This document shows positions 25,242 through 35,636 of a stretch of DNA of 37,631 nt, in pieces. The notes beneath the pieces were generated by a model. That model worked only from the letters and a program-made list of their open reading frames with translations, searched no databases and was not told the DNA's origin. The stretch lies in NCBI GenBank assembly GCA_021846845.1, contig JAJZWB010000020.1, positions 1 to 37,631 of the forward strand, in the 5' to 3' direction. Source of the stretch: Actinomycetes bacterium (GTDB lineage Bacteria; Actinomycetota; Thermoleophilia; Solirubrobacterales; Solirubrobacteraceae). How positions within the stretch are numbered: position 1 is the stretch's first letter; every line of letters begins with the position of its first letter. Made by a program: the position numbers and the translations under genes.

Positions 25242-25827
25242 CCGGCTCCAGCCGCCGCACGCGCACGCCCGTGGGCGTGCGGCGGGCCAGCACCAGCCGC
25301 TGAGCGTCCTCGCCGCCCACCGGGGCGACCAGGCGTCCACCCGGCGCCAGCTGGGCGATCAGGGCGGGCGGGATCCGGGCGCCGGTCGCGGCGGCGACGT
25401 TGATCGCGTCGAACGGCGCGTGCCCGGGCAGCCCCTCCCAGCCGTCGCCGACCACGCAGTGGACGTTGCGCAGGCGCAGTCGCCGGAGCCTGGCGGCGGC
25501 GCTCTCGCTCAGGTCCCGGTGGCGCTCGATCGTCCACACCTCTCCGGCCAGCAGTCCCAGCAGCGCGGCGTGCCACCCCGAGCCGGTTCCCACGTCCAAT
25601 ACGCGGTCGCCGGCTGACAGCGCCAGCAGCGAGAGCATCCGCGCGACGACCAGCGGCTGCGAGATCGTCTGGCCGCAGCCGATCGGAAGCGCCACGTTCT
25701 CGTAGGCGCGCGCCCGTTCGCCCGGGGGCACGAACCGCTCGCGGGGAACGGCGGCGATCGCGCGGATGACGCGCTCGTCGCGGACGGCGCGAGCCAGCTC
25801 GCGTGCCAGGCCGAGGGCCGGGTCCAC
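25204..25827 (-). CDS. pcm: Protein-L-isoaspartate O-methyltransferase
   Basis: This 207-residue enzyme methylates isoaspartyl residues in damaged proteins with AdoMet to start their repair. I chose GTG 25827, six bases after a GACAAT box and giving the normal family length; the open frame extends further but in non-homologous sequence. VPRERFVP (about 27-34), ALPIGCGQTISQPLVVARML, the AdoMet loop VLDVGTGSGWHAALL (about 75-89) and the acidic end of the next strand (TIERH) are all present, as is LAPGGRLVAPVG. It is convergent with the DNA methyltransferase gene and divergent from uppP. Confidence 0.93.
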   Translation of the reverse strand: MDPALGLARELARAVRDERVIRAIAAVPRERFVPPGERARAYENVALPIGCGQTISQPLVVARMLSLLALSAGDRVLDVGTGSGWHAALLGLLAGEVWTIERHRDLSESAAARLRRLRLRNVHCVVGDGWEGLPGHAPFDAINVAAATGARIPPALIAQLAPGGRLVAPVGGEDAQRLVLARRTPTGVRVRRLEPVRFVPLVRGAPG

Positions 25828-25993
25828 CACCTGATTGTCGCGCGTGAGCCGAATCGGGGATCGACGCCCGCCGCGGCGCGGAGGCGCCCAGGCGTCGTGC
25901 GACGCACGTCGCGACGCTCGCGCAGCCGCCGGAGTCGCCGCGGCGGCCGCGACCGGCGCGATCCGTCGCCTCGCTTGCGAGTATCCTGCGCCC

Positions 25994-26899
25994 GTGCTGG
26001 CGATCGCCGCGGCGAAGATCTCCACCTTCCAGGCGATCGTCCTGGGCCTGCTGCAGGGCGTCAGCGAGCTGTTCCCGATCTCCAGCCTCGGCCACACGGT
26101 GCTCTTCCCGAGTCTGTTCGGCTGGAGCAACATCGTGGTCTGGCAGTCGCAGACCCAGTCGCCGTGGCTTGCGTTCATCGTGATGCTGCACGTCGGCAGC
26201 GCCGTCGGACTGCTGATCTACTTCTGGCACGACTGGGTGGAGATCATCAGGGCGTTCTTCGCGACGCTCTCCAAGCGCCGTGTCGAGACTCCGACCGAGC
26301 GGCTCGCGTGGCTGATCATCGTCGCGAGCATCCCGGTCGGCATCCTCGGGGTGCTGTTCGAGAAGACGGCGCGGGTGGCCACCGCTACCCCTGAGGTGGC
26401 CGCGATCTTCCTTGTCGTCAACGGGTTCATCCTGCTCGGCGCCGAGCGTCTGCGGCGGCGATCGACCGTCAGGGAGCTGGCGCGTCGCGAGGGCCTGCGT
26501 CCCGGGGGCCGTGGGCGCCGGCTCGACACGCTTGAGTACCGTGAGGCAGCGCTCGTGGGGCTGGGCGAGTCGACCGCTCTGATCGCGGGCATCAGTCGCG
26601 ACGGAGTGGTCATGGCGACCGGCCTCGCTCGCGGTCTGGACAACAGCGACGCCGCCCGCTATGGGTTCCTGCTTGCGACGCCGATCATCCTCGCCGCCGG
26701 GCTCTACAAGATCCCGGACCTGCTCGGGCACAGCGGCAACGGGGTGCGCGGCGCGGCGCTGATCGCCGCCGTCGCGGCCGCGGCCGCGGCCGTGTTCACG
26801 GTGCACTTCCTGACGCGCTACTTCCGGCGCGGGAACCTGGTCCCGTTCGGGCTCTACTGCGTGGTGTTCGGCCTCGCGATGGTCATCTACAACGCCTAG
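25994..26899 (+). CDS. uppP: Undecaprenyl-diphosphatase
   Basis: This 301-residue membrane enzyme removes a phosphate from undecaprenyl pyrophosphate to recycle the lipid carrier for peptidoglycan and polysaccharides; family members give bacitracin resistance. GTG 25994 lies six bases after a TATCCT box. The first conserved motif reads LLQGVSELFPISSLGHT (about 17-33), and the second AGISRDGVVMATGL instead of the usual PGxSRSG. Seven to eight membrane helices follow the normal pattern, and the length is slightly longer than usual. It serves the glycan pathways encoded around it. Confidence 0.93.
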   Translation: MLAIAAAKISTFQAIVLGLLQGVSELFPISSLGHTVLFPSLFGWSNIVVWQSQTQSPWLAFIVMLHVGSAVGLLIYFWHDWVEIIRAFFATLSKRRVETPTERLAWLIIVASIPVGILGVLFEKTARVATATPEVAAIFLVVNGFILLGAERLRRRSTVRELARREGLRPGGRGRRLDTLEYREAALVGLGESTALIAGISRDGVVMATGLARGLDNSDAARYGFLLATPIILAAGLYKIPDLLGHSGNGVRGAALIAAVAAAAAAVFTVHFLTRYFRRGNLVPFGLYCVVFGLAMVIYNA

Positions 26900-26937
26900 C
26901 GGCCGCGCCGTTCGACCGCGGTCGAGCGAGCGGCGCG

Positions 26938-26972
26938 TCCACCGTCTGGCGGTGCCGGACCGCGACGGTGGA
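26938..26972. terminator. Bidirectional terminator between uppP and the PH-like gene
   Basis: TCCACCGTC (26938-26946) pairs with GACGGTGGA (26964-26972). Inside it, GCGGT (26949-26953) pairs with ACCGC (26959-26963) across a two-base bulge, with a 5-base loop. It lies in the 80-base gap between two convergent genes. Confidence 0.7.
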
Positions 26973-26979
26973 GGGCGGG

Positions 26980-27966
26980 CTACCCGCCCTTCCGCTCCAG
27001 CAGCGGCGCGAGGTGCTCGCCGAGCTCCTGCTCGCTGACGCCCGGAAGCTCGAAGCTGGCCCGGCCGTGGTCGGTCTCGACATGCAGCTCCTGAGCGCCG
27101 CGCAGGCCCCGCAGCCCTCGCCGCCGGCGGGGGAGCTCGACGGTCCTGATCTGGTCCCACCGCAGCCGCCCGATCGGCGCTCCGCTGGAGCGTACGAGCA
27201 CGTCCATGCCGGCGGGTGAGAAGCGCAGCTCCAGGTCTCGCTCGCCAGCCCTCACGGCCTCCAGGCCGCCGACGTGGATCGCGGCGACGCGGATCGCGTC
27301 AGGGTGAGGGGGTGGCGACCCGGGGGGTGCGTCGGGGCTTCCGTGAGGCGGTCGGGCCGTGACCGGACGGTGGGGGCCGATGGTGGGCTGGGGGCCGAGC
27401 GTCCGCTGCGGGGCTCCCGGGGCCGGTGGGGCCGCCGGCGCCTGCGAGGCCCCCGGGTCCGGACGCGCGGCTGGAGCTGTGGCCGGGGGCTCATGGGTGC
27501 GCTGGGCGGCCGCGCCCGTGGGGGTGCCCGCGCCCGCGGGGGTGTCCGGGGCGGCCGGGACCGTGGGGGTGCCCGCGCCCGCGGGGGTGCGCGGCAGCGC
27601 GGCCACCGTTGCCGGGGACGACTCCGCTGGGGTGCCCGGCGAGCGCGGCCCGGGGCCGAAGGCGGGTGCGCCGGTCATCTCGTGTGCCAGCTCCACCTCC
27701 GGGTGCCACAGCGCGCTCTCGAGCTCAAGCCCTAGCTCGACGGCAGCCGCCTCGGCCAGCGACAGACGCCAGAGAGCGGCCCCGGCACGAGCCGCGCCCT
27801 CGGAGACCAGCCGCTCGGCCTCCGCCGGAGGGAGCGTCAGGCCGGCGAGCTGAGCCTGCTGCGCGAGCGCGACGTGCAGCCGCCGGTGGACGTGCGCTCG
27901 GCCGACGGCCGCGATCCGCTCGGCGGTCGCCGACGCAGGGCCTGTGACGGAGCGATCCGGGTCCAC
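26980..27966 (-). CDS. Unknown protein: helical N-domain, proline-rich linker, PH-like C-domain
   Basis: This encodes 328 residues from GTG 27966. Residues 1-95 are mostly helical and Ala/Leu-rich (ATAERIAAVGRAHVHRRLHVAL). Residues about 100-225 are a low-complexity Pro/Ala/Gly/Thr linker built partly from DNA repeats. Residues about 235-328 look like a small beta-sandwich: DLELRFSPAGMDVLVRSSG, RLRWDQIRTVELPRRRRG, ELHVETDHGRASFELPG and a final helix EQELGEHLAPLLERKGG. The W-x-x-I-x-x-V strand is usual in bacterial PH-like domains. I know no function; it could be a scaffold. It is monocistronic, convergent to uppP. Confidence 0.7.
   Translation of the reverse strand: MDPDRSVTGPASATAERIAAVGRAHVHRRLHVALAQQAQLAGLTLPPAEAERLVSEGAARAGAALWRLSLAEAAAVELGLELESALWHPEVELAHEMTGAPAFGPGPRSPGTPAESSPATVAALPRTPAGAGTPTVPAAPDTPAGAGTPTGAAAQRTHEPPATAPAARPDPGASQAPAAPPAPGAPQRTLGPQPTIGPHRPVTARPPHGSPDAPPGSPPPHPDAIRVAAIHVGGLEAVRAGERDLELRFSPAGMDVLVRSSGAPIGRLRWDQIRTVELPRRRRGLRGLRGAQELHVETDHGRASFELPGVSEQELGEHLAPLLERKGG
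27518..27589 (-). repeat. 27-bp direct repeats in the proline-rich linker
   Basis: An identical 27-bp segment occurs at 27518-27544 and 27563-27589 (45-bp period). On the coding strand it encodes TPAGAGTPT. The period is a multiple of three, so the frame is kept. Confidence 0.85.
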
Positions 27967-28010
27967 GTCGCGGTCACGATAGCGGTGCCCCGCCCCCGCG
28001 AGCGGAGTGC

Positions 28011-28256
28011 TCAGAGCGACCCGTCGGCACCCTCCCAGAGCGCCAGGAACTCCTCCGCCTCGAGCCCGGCGAGGTCGGCGCGCAGCCGGCGAAGCAGCTG
28101 GGATGCCTGCCTGGCGGGAAGCTCCCAGTAGAGCAGCAGCTCCCCATCGGCGATCGACACGACCTCTATCCGGTCAATCCGCGCCTCATCGGCCAGGAAC
28201 GCCGGCTTCCGGTCGCCCCGGGTCACCGTCAGCTCGAAGGCGCGGTTGGCTCTCAC
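28011..28256 (-). CDS. Small hypothetical protein coupled to the DsbA-like gene
   Basis: This encodes 81 residues from GTG 28256, which overlaps the stop of the upstream DsbA-like gene (GTGA). The product has a beta-rich first half (FELTVTRGDRK, IDRIEVVSIADGELLLYWEL) and a helical second half (QASQLLRRLRADLAGLEAEEFLALWEG). I do not recognise the family. The composition is balanced and acidic, unlike random GC-rich frames, and the overlap supports translation. It is the third gene of an operon that starts with the dihydrolipoyl dehydrogenase gene. Confidence 0.65.
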   Translation of the reverse strand: MRANRAFELTVTRGDRKPAFLADEARIDRIEVVSIADGELLLYWELPARQASQLLRRLRADLAGLEAEEFLALWEGADGSL

Positions 28257-28855
28257 CGCCCCCGGCCGAGCGTCGCGGCCGCGAGTTCGACCGCGTCCGG
28301 ACCCTCGATCACGGTGCCGTCGAGCTTGATCGCGGGCAGCGACCGCACCCCTGCAGCTCGGGCACGCCCGCAGGCGGATTCGAGCGCCTCTGACACCGAG
28401 CGCAGCTTCACCGCCCTGAGGACCGCCCTGGGGTGCATCTCGCTCGCGGCCGCGGCGAGCAGCACGGTCGCCTCGTCGGCCAGGTCGCGCCCCGCTGCGA
28501 ACGTCTGGCGGAACGCGGCCAGTGAGAATGCGACCACGCGCCCGCCGCCCTTGGCGTACGTGGCTGTCAGCATCGCCAGCCGGCTGTCGAGCGGCCAGCT
28601 TGGCGGCACACGGAGTGGCTGCAGCCCTGCTGCGCCAACCGCCTCGGCCAGTTCCTCGGCATCCAGCGGCGGCGGCGAGATACCGAGCCGGGGGCCGTGG
28701 ACCGGCTCCCACTCGGGCACGATCGGCAGGCTCTCGAGGATGCGCTCGGCCGCCAGATAGCAGCCCGGATCGGCGAGGTCGAAGAAGAACACCGGCCGCG
28801 CCGAGGGCGCGTCGCCGGCGACGTGGATCGTGCGCAGGCCCGTGCCCGCCCGCAC
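28253..28855 (-). CDS. DsbA/kappa-GST-like thioredoxin-fold protein
   Basis: This encodes 200 residues from GTG 28855, four bases after the lpd stop. The fold signs are FFFDLADPGCYLAAERIL at the N-terminus, a helical insertion, and a C-terminal GVRSLPAIKLDGTVIEGP with the cis-proline of thioredoxin folds. There is one Cys (in DPGCYL) rather than the CxxC of DsbA, so it is closer to the 2-hydroxychromene-carboxylate isomerase or kappa-GST type and probably not a disulfide oxidant. No signal peptide is seen, so it is cytoplasmic. Its function is not known. Confidence 0.75.
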   Translation of the reverse strand: MRAGTGLRTIHVAGDAPSARPVFFFDLADPGCYLAAERILESLPIVPEWEPVHGPRLGISPPPLDAEELAEAVGAAGLQPLRVPPSWPLDSRLAMLTATYAKGGGRVVAFSLAAFRQTFAAGRDLADEATVLLAAAASEMHPRAVLRAVKLRSVSEALESACGRARAAGVRSLPAIKLDGTVIEGPDAVELAAATLGRGR

Positions 28856-28859
28856 CGCT

Positions 28860-30230
28860 CTACCCGTGGATCAGCCAGCCGTCGGCTGCCCGAGCGGCTT
28901 CCATGACCGCCTCGGACAGCGTCGGGTGCCCATGGACCATGCGCGCGACCTCCGGGTAGCCGCCCTCCAGCGCTCGCGCGTTGACCAGCTCCTGGATCAG
29001 CTCGGTCGCCTTGGCGCCGATCACGTGCCCGCCGAGCAGCTCGCCGTAGCGCCTGGAGCCGACGACCTTGACAAGCCCGGTCCGGTCCCCGTACACGGTC
29101 CCGGCGCCGACCGCGCCGTAGGGAACCTTGCCGACCACCACGTCGTGCCCCTGCTCGCGAGCCTGCGCCTCGGTCAGCCCGAAGCTGGCGACGTTCGGGG
29201 TGCAGAACGTGGCGCGCGGAATGTCGACGTACTCAAGCGGATGGGTCTCCAGCCCGGCGGCGTCCTCGACGGCGATCACGCCCTCGTCGGAGGCCTTGTG
29301 GGCCAGCGCCGGCCCGGGCACGAGGTCCCCGATCGCCCAGACTCCCTCGACGCTCGTCCTGAGCCTGCCGTCGACGGCGATCAGCCCGCGCTCGCCGAGC
29401 GCCACGCCGGCGGCTTGAAGCCCGAGAGCCTCGACGTCCGGACCCCGTCCCGCCGCGATCACCAGCCAGTCGACCTCGCCCGCCTGGTCGCCGTGCCGGA
29501 AGGAGACGCTCGTCGGACCCGCGTCGATGTCCGTCACGAGCGTGGCGGTGTGGATCTCGATCCCCTGACGCTTGAGCCCGCGCTCGGCGAGCTTGGAGAT
29601 GTCGGCGTCCTCGGTCGGCAGCACGCGGTCAAGCGCCTCGAACAGCATCACCCGGACCCCCAGGCGCGCGTACGCGGACGCGATCTCGGCCCCGGAGGCG
29701 CCCGCGCCCACCACCGCCATCGAGCCTGGAAGCTCGTCCAGCGCCCATGCCTCCTCGGTCCCGATCACGCGCCCTCCGAAGGTCGTCCCCGGGATCGGTC
29801 GCTTGACCGATCCGGCCGCCAGAACGACGGCCCCTGCGGTCAGCTCACGTCCGGCTGCGAGCACCCGCCCGGCCCCGGCGAGAGAGCCCTCGCCCTCGAT
29901 CACCTCCACGCCGTTCTTGCGCAGCAGGCCGGCGACGCCACCGGTCAGCGTGGAGATCACCTTCCGGCGCCTCGCGCCGATCGCGGCGTAGTCCACCTTC
30001 GGCTCGGCCACCTCGATCCCGAACTCGCCCGCCTCGCGGATCTCGGCCAGCACGTCGGCCGATCGCAGCACCGCCTTGGCCGGGATGCAGGCGTAGTTGA
30101 GGCATCGGCCGCCGACCTTGTCTCGCTCCACGACGGCCGTCCTCATCCCGAGCTGCGCGGCGCGGATCGCGGCCACGTAGCCGCCCGGGCCGGAGCCGAT
30201 CACGACGCAGTCGAAGCTCTCGGGGGCCAT
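28860..30230 (-). CDS. lpdA: Dihydrolipoyl dehydrogenase
   Basis: This 456-residue flavoprotein (E3) reoxidises dihydrolipoamide of the 2-oxoacid dehydrogenase or glycine cleavage complexes with NAD. It has the FAD motif GSGPGG (12-17), the redox-active disulfide C43-C48 in GGRCLNYACIPAK, the NAD motif VVGAGASGAEIA, the second FAD motif VWAIGDLVPGP, and the catalytic H435-E440 pair in HGHPTLSE. The usual disulfide motif is CLNxGC; here it is CLNYAC. The start is ATG 30230, with a TAGGCT box nine bases upstream. It is first of a three-gene operon. Mycothione reductase-like enzymes are a less likely alternative. Confidence 0.93.
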   Translation of the reverse strand: MAPESFDCVVIGSGPGGYVAAIRAAQLGMRTAVVERDKVGGRCLNYACIPAKAVLRSADVLAEIREAGEFGIEVAEPKVDYAAIGARRRKVISTLTGGVAGLLRKNGVEVIEGEGSLAGAGRVLAAGRELTAGAVVLAAGSVKRPIPGTTFGGRVIGTEEAWALDELPGSMAVVGAGASGAEIASAYARLGVRVMLFEALDRVLPTEDADISKLAERGLKRQGIEIHTATLVTDIDAGPTSVSFRHGDQAGEVDWLVIAAGRGPDVEALGLQAAGVALGERGLIAVDGRLRTSVEGVWAIGDLVPGPALAHKASDEGVIAVEDAAGLETHPLEYVDIPRATFCTPNVASFGLTEAQAREQGHDVVVGKVPYGAVGAGTVYGDRTGLVKVVGSRRYGELLGGHVIGAKATELIQELVNARALEGGYPEVARMVHGHPTLSEAVMEAARAADGWLIHG

Positions 30231-30318
30231 CGAACGCTGAGCCTATCTCGTCCGCGCGCAACGGGGTGGCGACCCGCGGGTGCCGGGGTGGCGGCAATTC
30301 GCCGCCCCGGGTGTCGCG

Positions 30319-31023
30319 TCAGCCGTCGTTGGCCGCGCGCCGCGGCATCTGGATCCGGCTCAGCACCCGCACGAGCTTGAAGAACAGCCAGCCCGCGGCC
30401 ACGATCACGGTCAACGCGACCACGAGCCCGAGCAGGTTGCTCGCCTCGATCAGCAGCAGCGCGAACAGCACCGTGATGATCGCCAACAGCGCCATGAACC
30501 CGAGCACGGCGCCGTACCAGAGCCGCCACAGCCCGTAGGCACAGGCGAGCATCACCGCGGAGAAGATCGAGATGCCCGTCGCGCCCGGGTGCCGGCCGCC
30601 GATCTTGACCCCCGCGGCGAAGGCGATCAGGTTCGACAGCGCGAGTCCGGCCGCGACGATCGTCGCCACCACGATCGCGGCGGGCCGTTCGCCGGGTGCC
30701 AGTGGCACCAGCGCCGCGCGGGCCTCCGCGTCACGCCGCTGCGAGCGGCTCAGCTCCTGGCGCGTGGGCGCGAACCACTGCCCGCGCCGCTCCCCGTCTG
30801 ACCGGATGCGCTCCGGCGGGGTGGGGTGGCGCTCCTGTCCGGCGGGCTGGCTCTGCGGCGCAGGGGCCGGCCGAGGCTCCCCGGCGGGCTGGCTCTGCGG
30901 CGCAGGGGCCGGCCGAGACTGCCCCGCGGGCCGATCCTGCTGCTGGGGAGCGTGCTGCCGCTGCTGGGGACCTTCCGCCCTCGAACGACCGTCGCGCTTG
31001 CGGCTACGCTGCGCCAACGCCAC
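30319..31023 (-). CDS. Membrane protein with repeat-rich cytoplasmic N-terminus
   Basis: This encodes 234 residues from GTG 31023, which overlaps the end of thiE by 20 bases. The first 110 residues are hydrophilic, Gln/Pro/Arg-rich, and contain a 14-residue repeat ([13 protein letters not shown]). Four hydrophobic helices follow: [58 protein letters not shown] and [19 protein letters not shown]. No family function is recognised. The overlap with thiE suggests they share a transcript. A thiamine-related role is only a guess. Confidence 0.75.
   Translation of the reverse strand: MALAQRSRKRDGRSRAEGPQQRQHAPQQQDRPAGQSRPAPAPQSQPAGEPRPAPAPQSQPAGQERHPTPPERIRSDGERRGQWFAPTRQELSRSQRRDAEARAALVPLAPGERPAAIVVATIVAAGLALSNLIAFAAGVKIGGRHPGATGISIFSAVMLACAYGLWRLWYGAVLGFMALLAIITVLFALLLIEASNLLGLVVALTVIVAAGWLFFKLVRVLSRIQMPRRAANDG
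30841..30917 (-). repeat. 42-bp period repeat in the membrane protein gene
   Basis: A 35-bp segment is identical at 30841-30875 and 30883-30917. It encodes the Pro/Gln-rich repeat of the N-terminal part and keeps frame. Confidence 0.85.
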
Positions 31024-31666
31024 CCCTCAGGGCAGCCCGGGCGCCGTCCTGGAGCGCCTCACGCAGCGCCCGGCCTGCCGACTCCGGGTCCTTCGCCTCG
31101 GTGATCGCTCGCACGACCGCGATTCGCCTCGCCCCGGCCGCCACCACGGCGGCGGCGTTGCCGGTGTCGATCCCGCCGATCGCGAAGAAGGGCATCCGTG
31201 CGCGCGCGGCCGCGTGGCGGACCAGCTTGAGGCCCACCGCGGGACGTCCCGGCTTGGTCGGTGTCGCGTTCACCGGGCCCACCCCGATGTAGTCAACGCG
31301 TGGATCGGCGCTGGCCGCGTCGACCTGCGCCGGGGTGTGGGTCGACAGGCCGAGGAGGCGGTTCGGGCCGATGATCGCCCGCGCCCGTCCGACAGGCAGG
31401 TCGTCCTGCCCCACGTGAACGCCGTCGGCGCCGATCTCGACGGCCAGGTCGGGGCGGTCGTTGACGATCAGCAGGGCGTCGTGCTTCCGGCAGGCCGCGA
31501 GCATCCGGCGTCCGGCGCCGACGATGGCGTCATCGCCGGCGTCCTTGAGGCGAAGCTGGACGATCTGCGCCCCGCCCCGCAGGGCGGCGTGCAGGAGCTG
31601 ATCCTCGACTGCCCCGCACACGAGGTACAGCCGGGCCGCGTCCAGCGCCTGTCGGAGGTCCGCCAC
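31004..31666 (-). CDS. thiE: Thiamine-phosphate synthase
   Basis: This 220-residue TIM-barrel enzyme joins HMP pyrophosphate and thiazole phosphate to thiamine phosphate. LYLVCG opens the first strand. [33 protein letters not shown] (pyrophosphate/Mg site), [26 protein letters not shown] and FFAIGGID follow in the family order. The GTG start 31666 is six bases after a CAGACT box, which suggests a leaderless message outside control of the riboswitch that lies on the other strand. It is divergent from thiO-thiS-thiG. Confidence 0.95.
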   Translation of the reverse strand: MADLRQALDAARLYLVCGAVEDQLLHAALRGGAQIVQLRLKDAGDDAIVGAGRRMLAACRKHDALLIVNDRPDLAVEIGADGVHVGQDDLPVGRARAIIGPNRLLGLSTHTPAQVDAASADPRVDYIGVGPVNATPTKPGRPAVGLKLVRHAAARARMPFFAIGGIDTGNAAAVVAAGARRIAVVRAITEAKDPESAGRALREALQDGARAALRGGVGAA

Positions 31667-31699
31667 GCTCAGAGTCTGGCATGCGTGCGGCGCTACGAT

Positions 31700-31789
31700 C
31701 CCTCCTACGGGAGCCCCACCGTTGGGCTGAGAGGGCGGGCCCGCCCGCCGACCGTCACGACCTGACCGGGTAATGCCGGCCCAGGGAGG
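31700..31789 (+). promoter_or_regulatory. TPP riboswitch (thi box)
   Basis: The conserved elements appear in order: CGGGAGC (31708-31714), GGGCTGAGAGG, a G/C-rich P3 hairpin (GGGCGGG/CCCGCC), GACCTGACCGGGTAATGCCGG and CCAGGGA. P1 can form between CCCTCC (31700-31705) and GGGAGG (31784-31789). The latter is also the Shine-Dalgarno of thiO, whose TTG start follows at 31794. Thiamine pyrophosphate binding would thus hide the ribosome site. The promoter is not resolved; TACGAT at 31694 seems too close to the aptamer. Confidence 0.93.
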
Positions 31790-31793
31790 TCAA

Positions 31794-34020
<2,227 letters not shown>

Positions 34021-34148
34021 GCAGGGGCCCGAGCAGCGGCGGCGCGAGGCGTGCGGCGGTGATCGGAGTGGCGGCACGGTGATGCGCCGGACGGAGCGCC
34101 CCCGGCGGGCCGAGCCGCTGGGAGCCGCTGGCAGCGCGGTCTGAGCCG

Positions 34149-34625
34149 GTGGGCGTCGACGGTCTCATCGACGGCTGGGAGGCGGCCTGGTCGAGCCGCG
34201 ATCCGCTCGCTTTCGCGAGCGTGTGCGCGACCGGGATCCAGTACGAGGATCCTCTCTGCGCCCGACCGTTGAACGGCCTCGATGCTCTCGCGGTGCACGC
34301 TCGGCGCCTGTGGGGGGCGTTCCCCGACGCCCGGCTCGAGCGCACCGGGGACCGGCTGAGCGGTGGCGCGTTCGTCGCCGCGCCCTGCAAGCTGCTCGGC
34401 ACCCACCGCGAGCCGCTGGATGGCCTGCCGGCCACCAACCGGTTCATCGTCGTGCACTGCGTCTTCTACTGCGAGCTCCAGCATGAGCTGCTGCGGCGGG
34501 TGCGAGCGTTCTTCGACGTCTACGACGCGGCCGTGCAGCTCGGAGTGCTTCCAGGGCGCGGGACCCTGGGTGAGAAGGCGCTGCTGATGCTGCGCGGCTT
34601 CGGGCTGCGCGGCGGACGTGGCTGA
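34149..34625 (+). CDS. SnoaL-like (NTF2-fold) protein
   Basis: This encodes 158 residues from GTG 34149. The pattern LIDGWEAAWSSRDPLAFASV, YEDPLCARPLNGLDALAVHARRLWGAFPD and an Arg/His-rich beta-sheet (NRFIVVHCVFYCELQHELLRRV) is typical of SnoaL-like cone-shaped folds. That fold hosts cyclases, isomerases, hydrolases and non-enzymatic ligand binders, so no reaction can be assigned. It follows thiG with 128 bases between and precedes argF, which has its own promoter. The Tyr-rich end (FFDVYDAAVQLG) is usual for the group. Confidence 0.75.
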   Translation: MGVDGLIDGWEAAWSSRDPLAFASVCATGIQYEDPLCARPLNGLDALAVHARRLWGAFPDARLERTGDRLSGGAFVAAPCKLLGTHREPLDGLPATNRFIVVHCVFYCELQHELLRRVRAFFDVYDAAVQLGVLPGRGTLGEKALLMLRGFGLRGGRG

Positions 34626-34670
34626 CCGGCCGGCGACGCGTGGGTGCCGTGCGGCCCTAGACTGCTGCGC

Positions 34671-35546
34671 TTGCCGCGCCACTTCCTCACCGGGGCCGAG
34701 CTGTCGGCCGACGAGCTGCGTGACCTGCTGGACCTCGCTGCGGCGCGCAAGGCGCGGCCGCTGGCGTCCAGCGCGCTTGAGCGGCGTTCCGTGGCGCTGA
34801 TCTTCCAGGCGCCGTCGACTCGCACGCGGGTCTCGTTCGAGGCCGGGATCGTGGAGCTCGGGGGCCACCCCATGGTGCTGCGCCCCGACGATCTGCAGCT
34901 CAGCCGCGGCGAGTCGCTGCGCGACACCGCGCACGTCCTGTCGCGCCATGCGGCCGCGATCGGGATCCGGACGGGACCGCACGAGACCGCCGAGGAGCTG
35001 GCCGCTCACGCGACCGTGCCGGTGATCAACATGCTCACCGCGCTTCACCACCCCTGCCAGGCCCTGGCCGATCTGATCACGCTGCGCGAGGAGTTCGGCT
35101 CGCTGGAGGGGCTGAAGGTCGCCTACGTCGGCGACGGCAACAACGTGGCGCGCTCGCTCGGGATCCTCGGAGCGATGGCGGGGATCCAGTTGCGTGTCGC
35201 ATCCCCGGCCGGGTACAGCCTTGAGCAGCTTCAGGGGGTCACGCTGACAGACGACCCGCGCGCGGCGGCCGAGGGCGCGGATGCCCTCTACACCGACGTC
35301 TGGGTCAGCATGAGCGACGACCCCGCCTCCGCCCAGGAGCGCCGGCGCGCGCTCTCCCCCTACCGCCTGGACGAGGCGCTGCTCGAGCTCGCCGCTCCGC
35401 ACGCGATCGCTCTTCACTGCCTGCCCGCCCATCCCGGCGACGAGATCTCGGCCGAGGTTCTCTACGGGGCTCGCCAGCGCATCTGGGAGCAGGCCGAGAA
35501 CCGCCGCCACGCGCAGAAGGCGCTGCTCGAGCTGCTGCTCGCCTGA
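34671..35546 (+). CDS. argF: Ornithine carbamoyltransferase
   Basis: This 291-residue enzyme makes citrulline from ornithine and carbamoyl phosphate for arginine synthesis. The TTG start at 34671 is seven bases after TAGACT, so the mRNA is probably leaderless; the N-terminus (PRHFLTGAELSADEL) then matches the family exactly. The carbamoyl-phosphate motif STRTR is at 49-53, HPCQ at 127-130, the ornithine-side WVSM at 211-214 and HCLPAH at 249-254. It is slightly shorter than the usual 300-330 residues. No other arg genes are nearby, but a palindrome after its stop suggests termination. Confidence 0.95.
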   Translation: MPRHFLTGAELSADELRDLLDLAAARKARPLASSALERRSVALIFQAPSTRTRVSFEAGIVELGGHPMVLRPDDLQLSRGESLRDTAHVLSRHAAAIGIRTGPHETAEELAAHATVPVINMLTALHHPCQALADLITLREEFGSLEGLKVAYVGDGNNVARSLGILGAMAGIQLRVASPAGYSLEQLQGVTLTDDPRAAAEGADALYTDVWVSMSDDPASAQERRRALSPYRLDEALLELAAPHAIALHCLPAHPGDEISAEVLYGARQRIWEQAENRRHAQKALLELLLA

Positions 35547-35562
35547 GCGCCCGGCCGGGCGC
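35547..35562. terminator. 16-bp perfect palindrome after argF
   Basis: GCGCCCGGCCGGGCGC begins directly after the argF stop codon. With a small loop it could form a short terminator stem. No T-tract is present. Confidence 0.4.
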
Positions 35563-35636
35563 GAAGGACCATGGAGTAGCCTCGCGCAAGCGCGTCAAGT
35601 CACGAGCGCACGATCACAAGGAGCACGAACCCCAGC

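Noticed and set aside
25828-26178. Longer N-terminus for Pcm
   Set aside because: The added residues are not family-like and would overlap the uppP promoter and start. GTG 25827 gives normal length and follows a -10 box.
24983-27160. 725-residue open frame on the minus strand
   Set aside because: It covers pcm in another frame and is antisense to uppP; no domain is recognisable.
28830-30380. 516-residue open frame on the plus strand
   Set aside because: It is antisense to the well-supported lpdA gene and lacks domain motifs.
31773-31775. ATG as thiO start
   Set aside because: It is part of the conserved GGTAATGCC core of the TPP riboswitch, has no ribosome site and would add residues not found in the family. 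TTG 31794 fits better.
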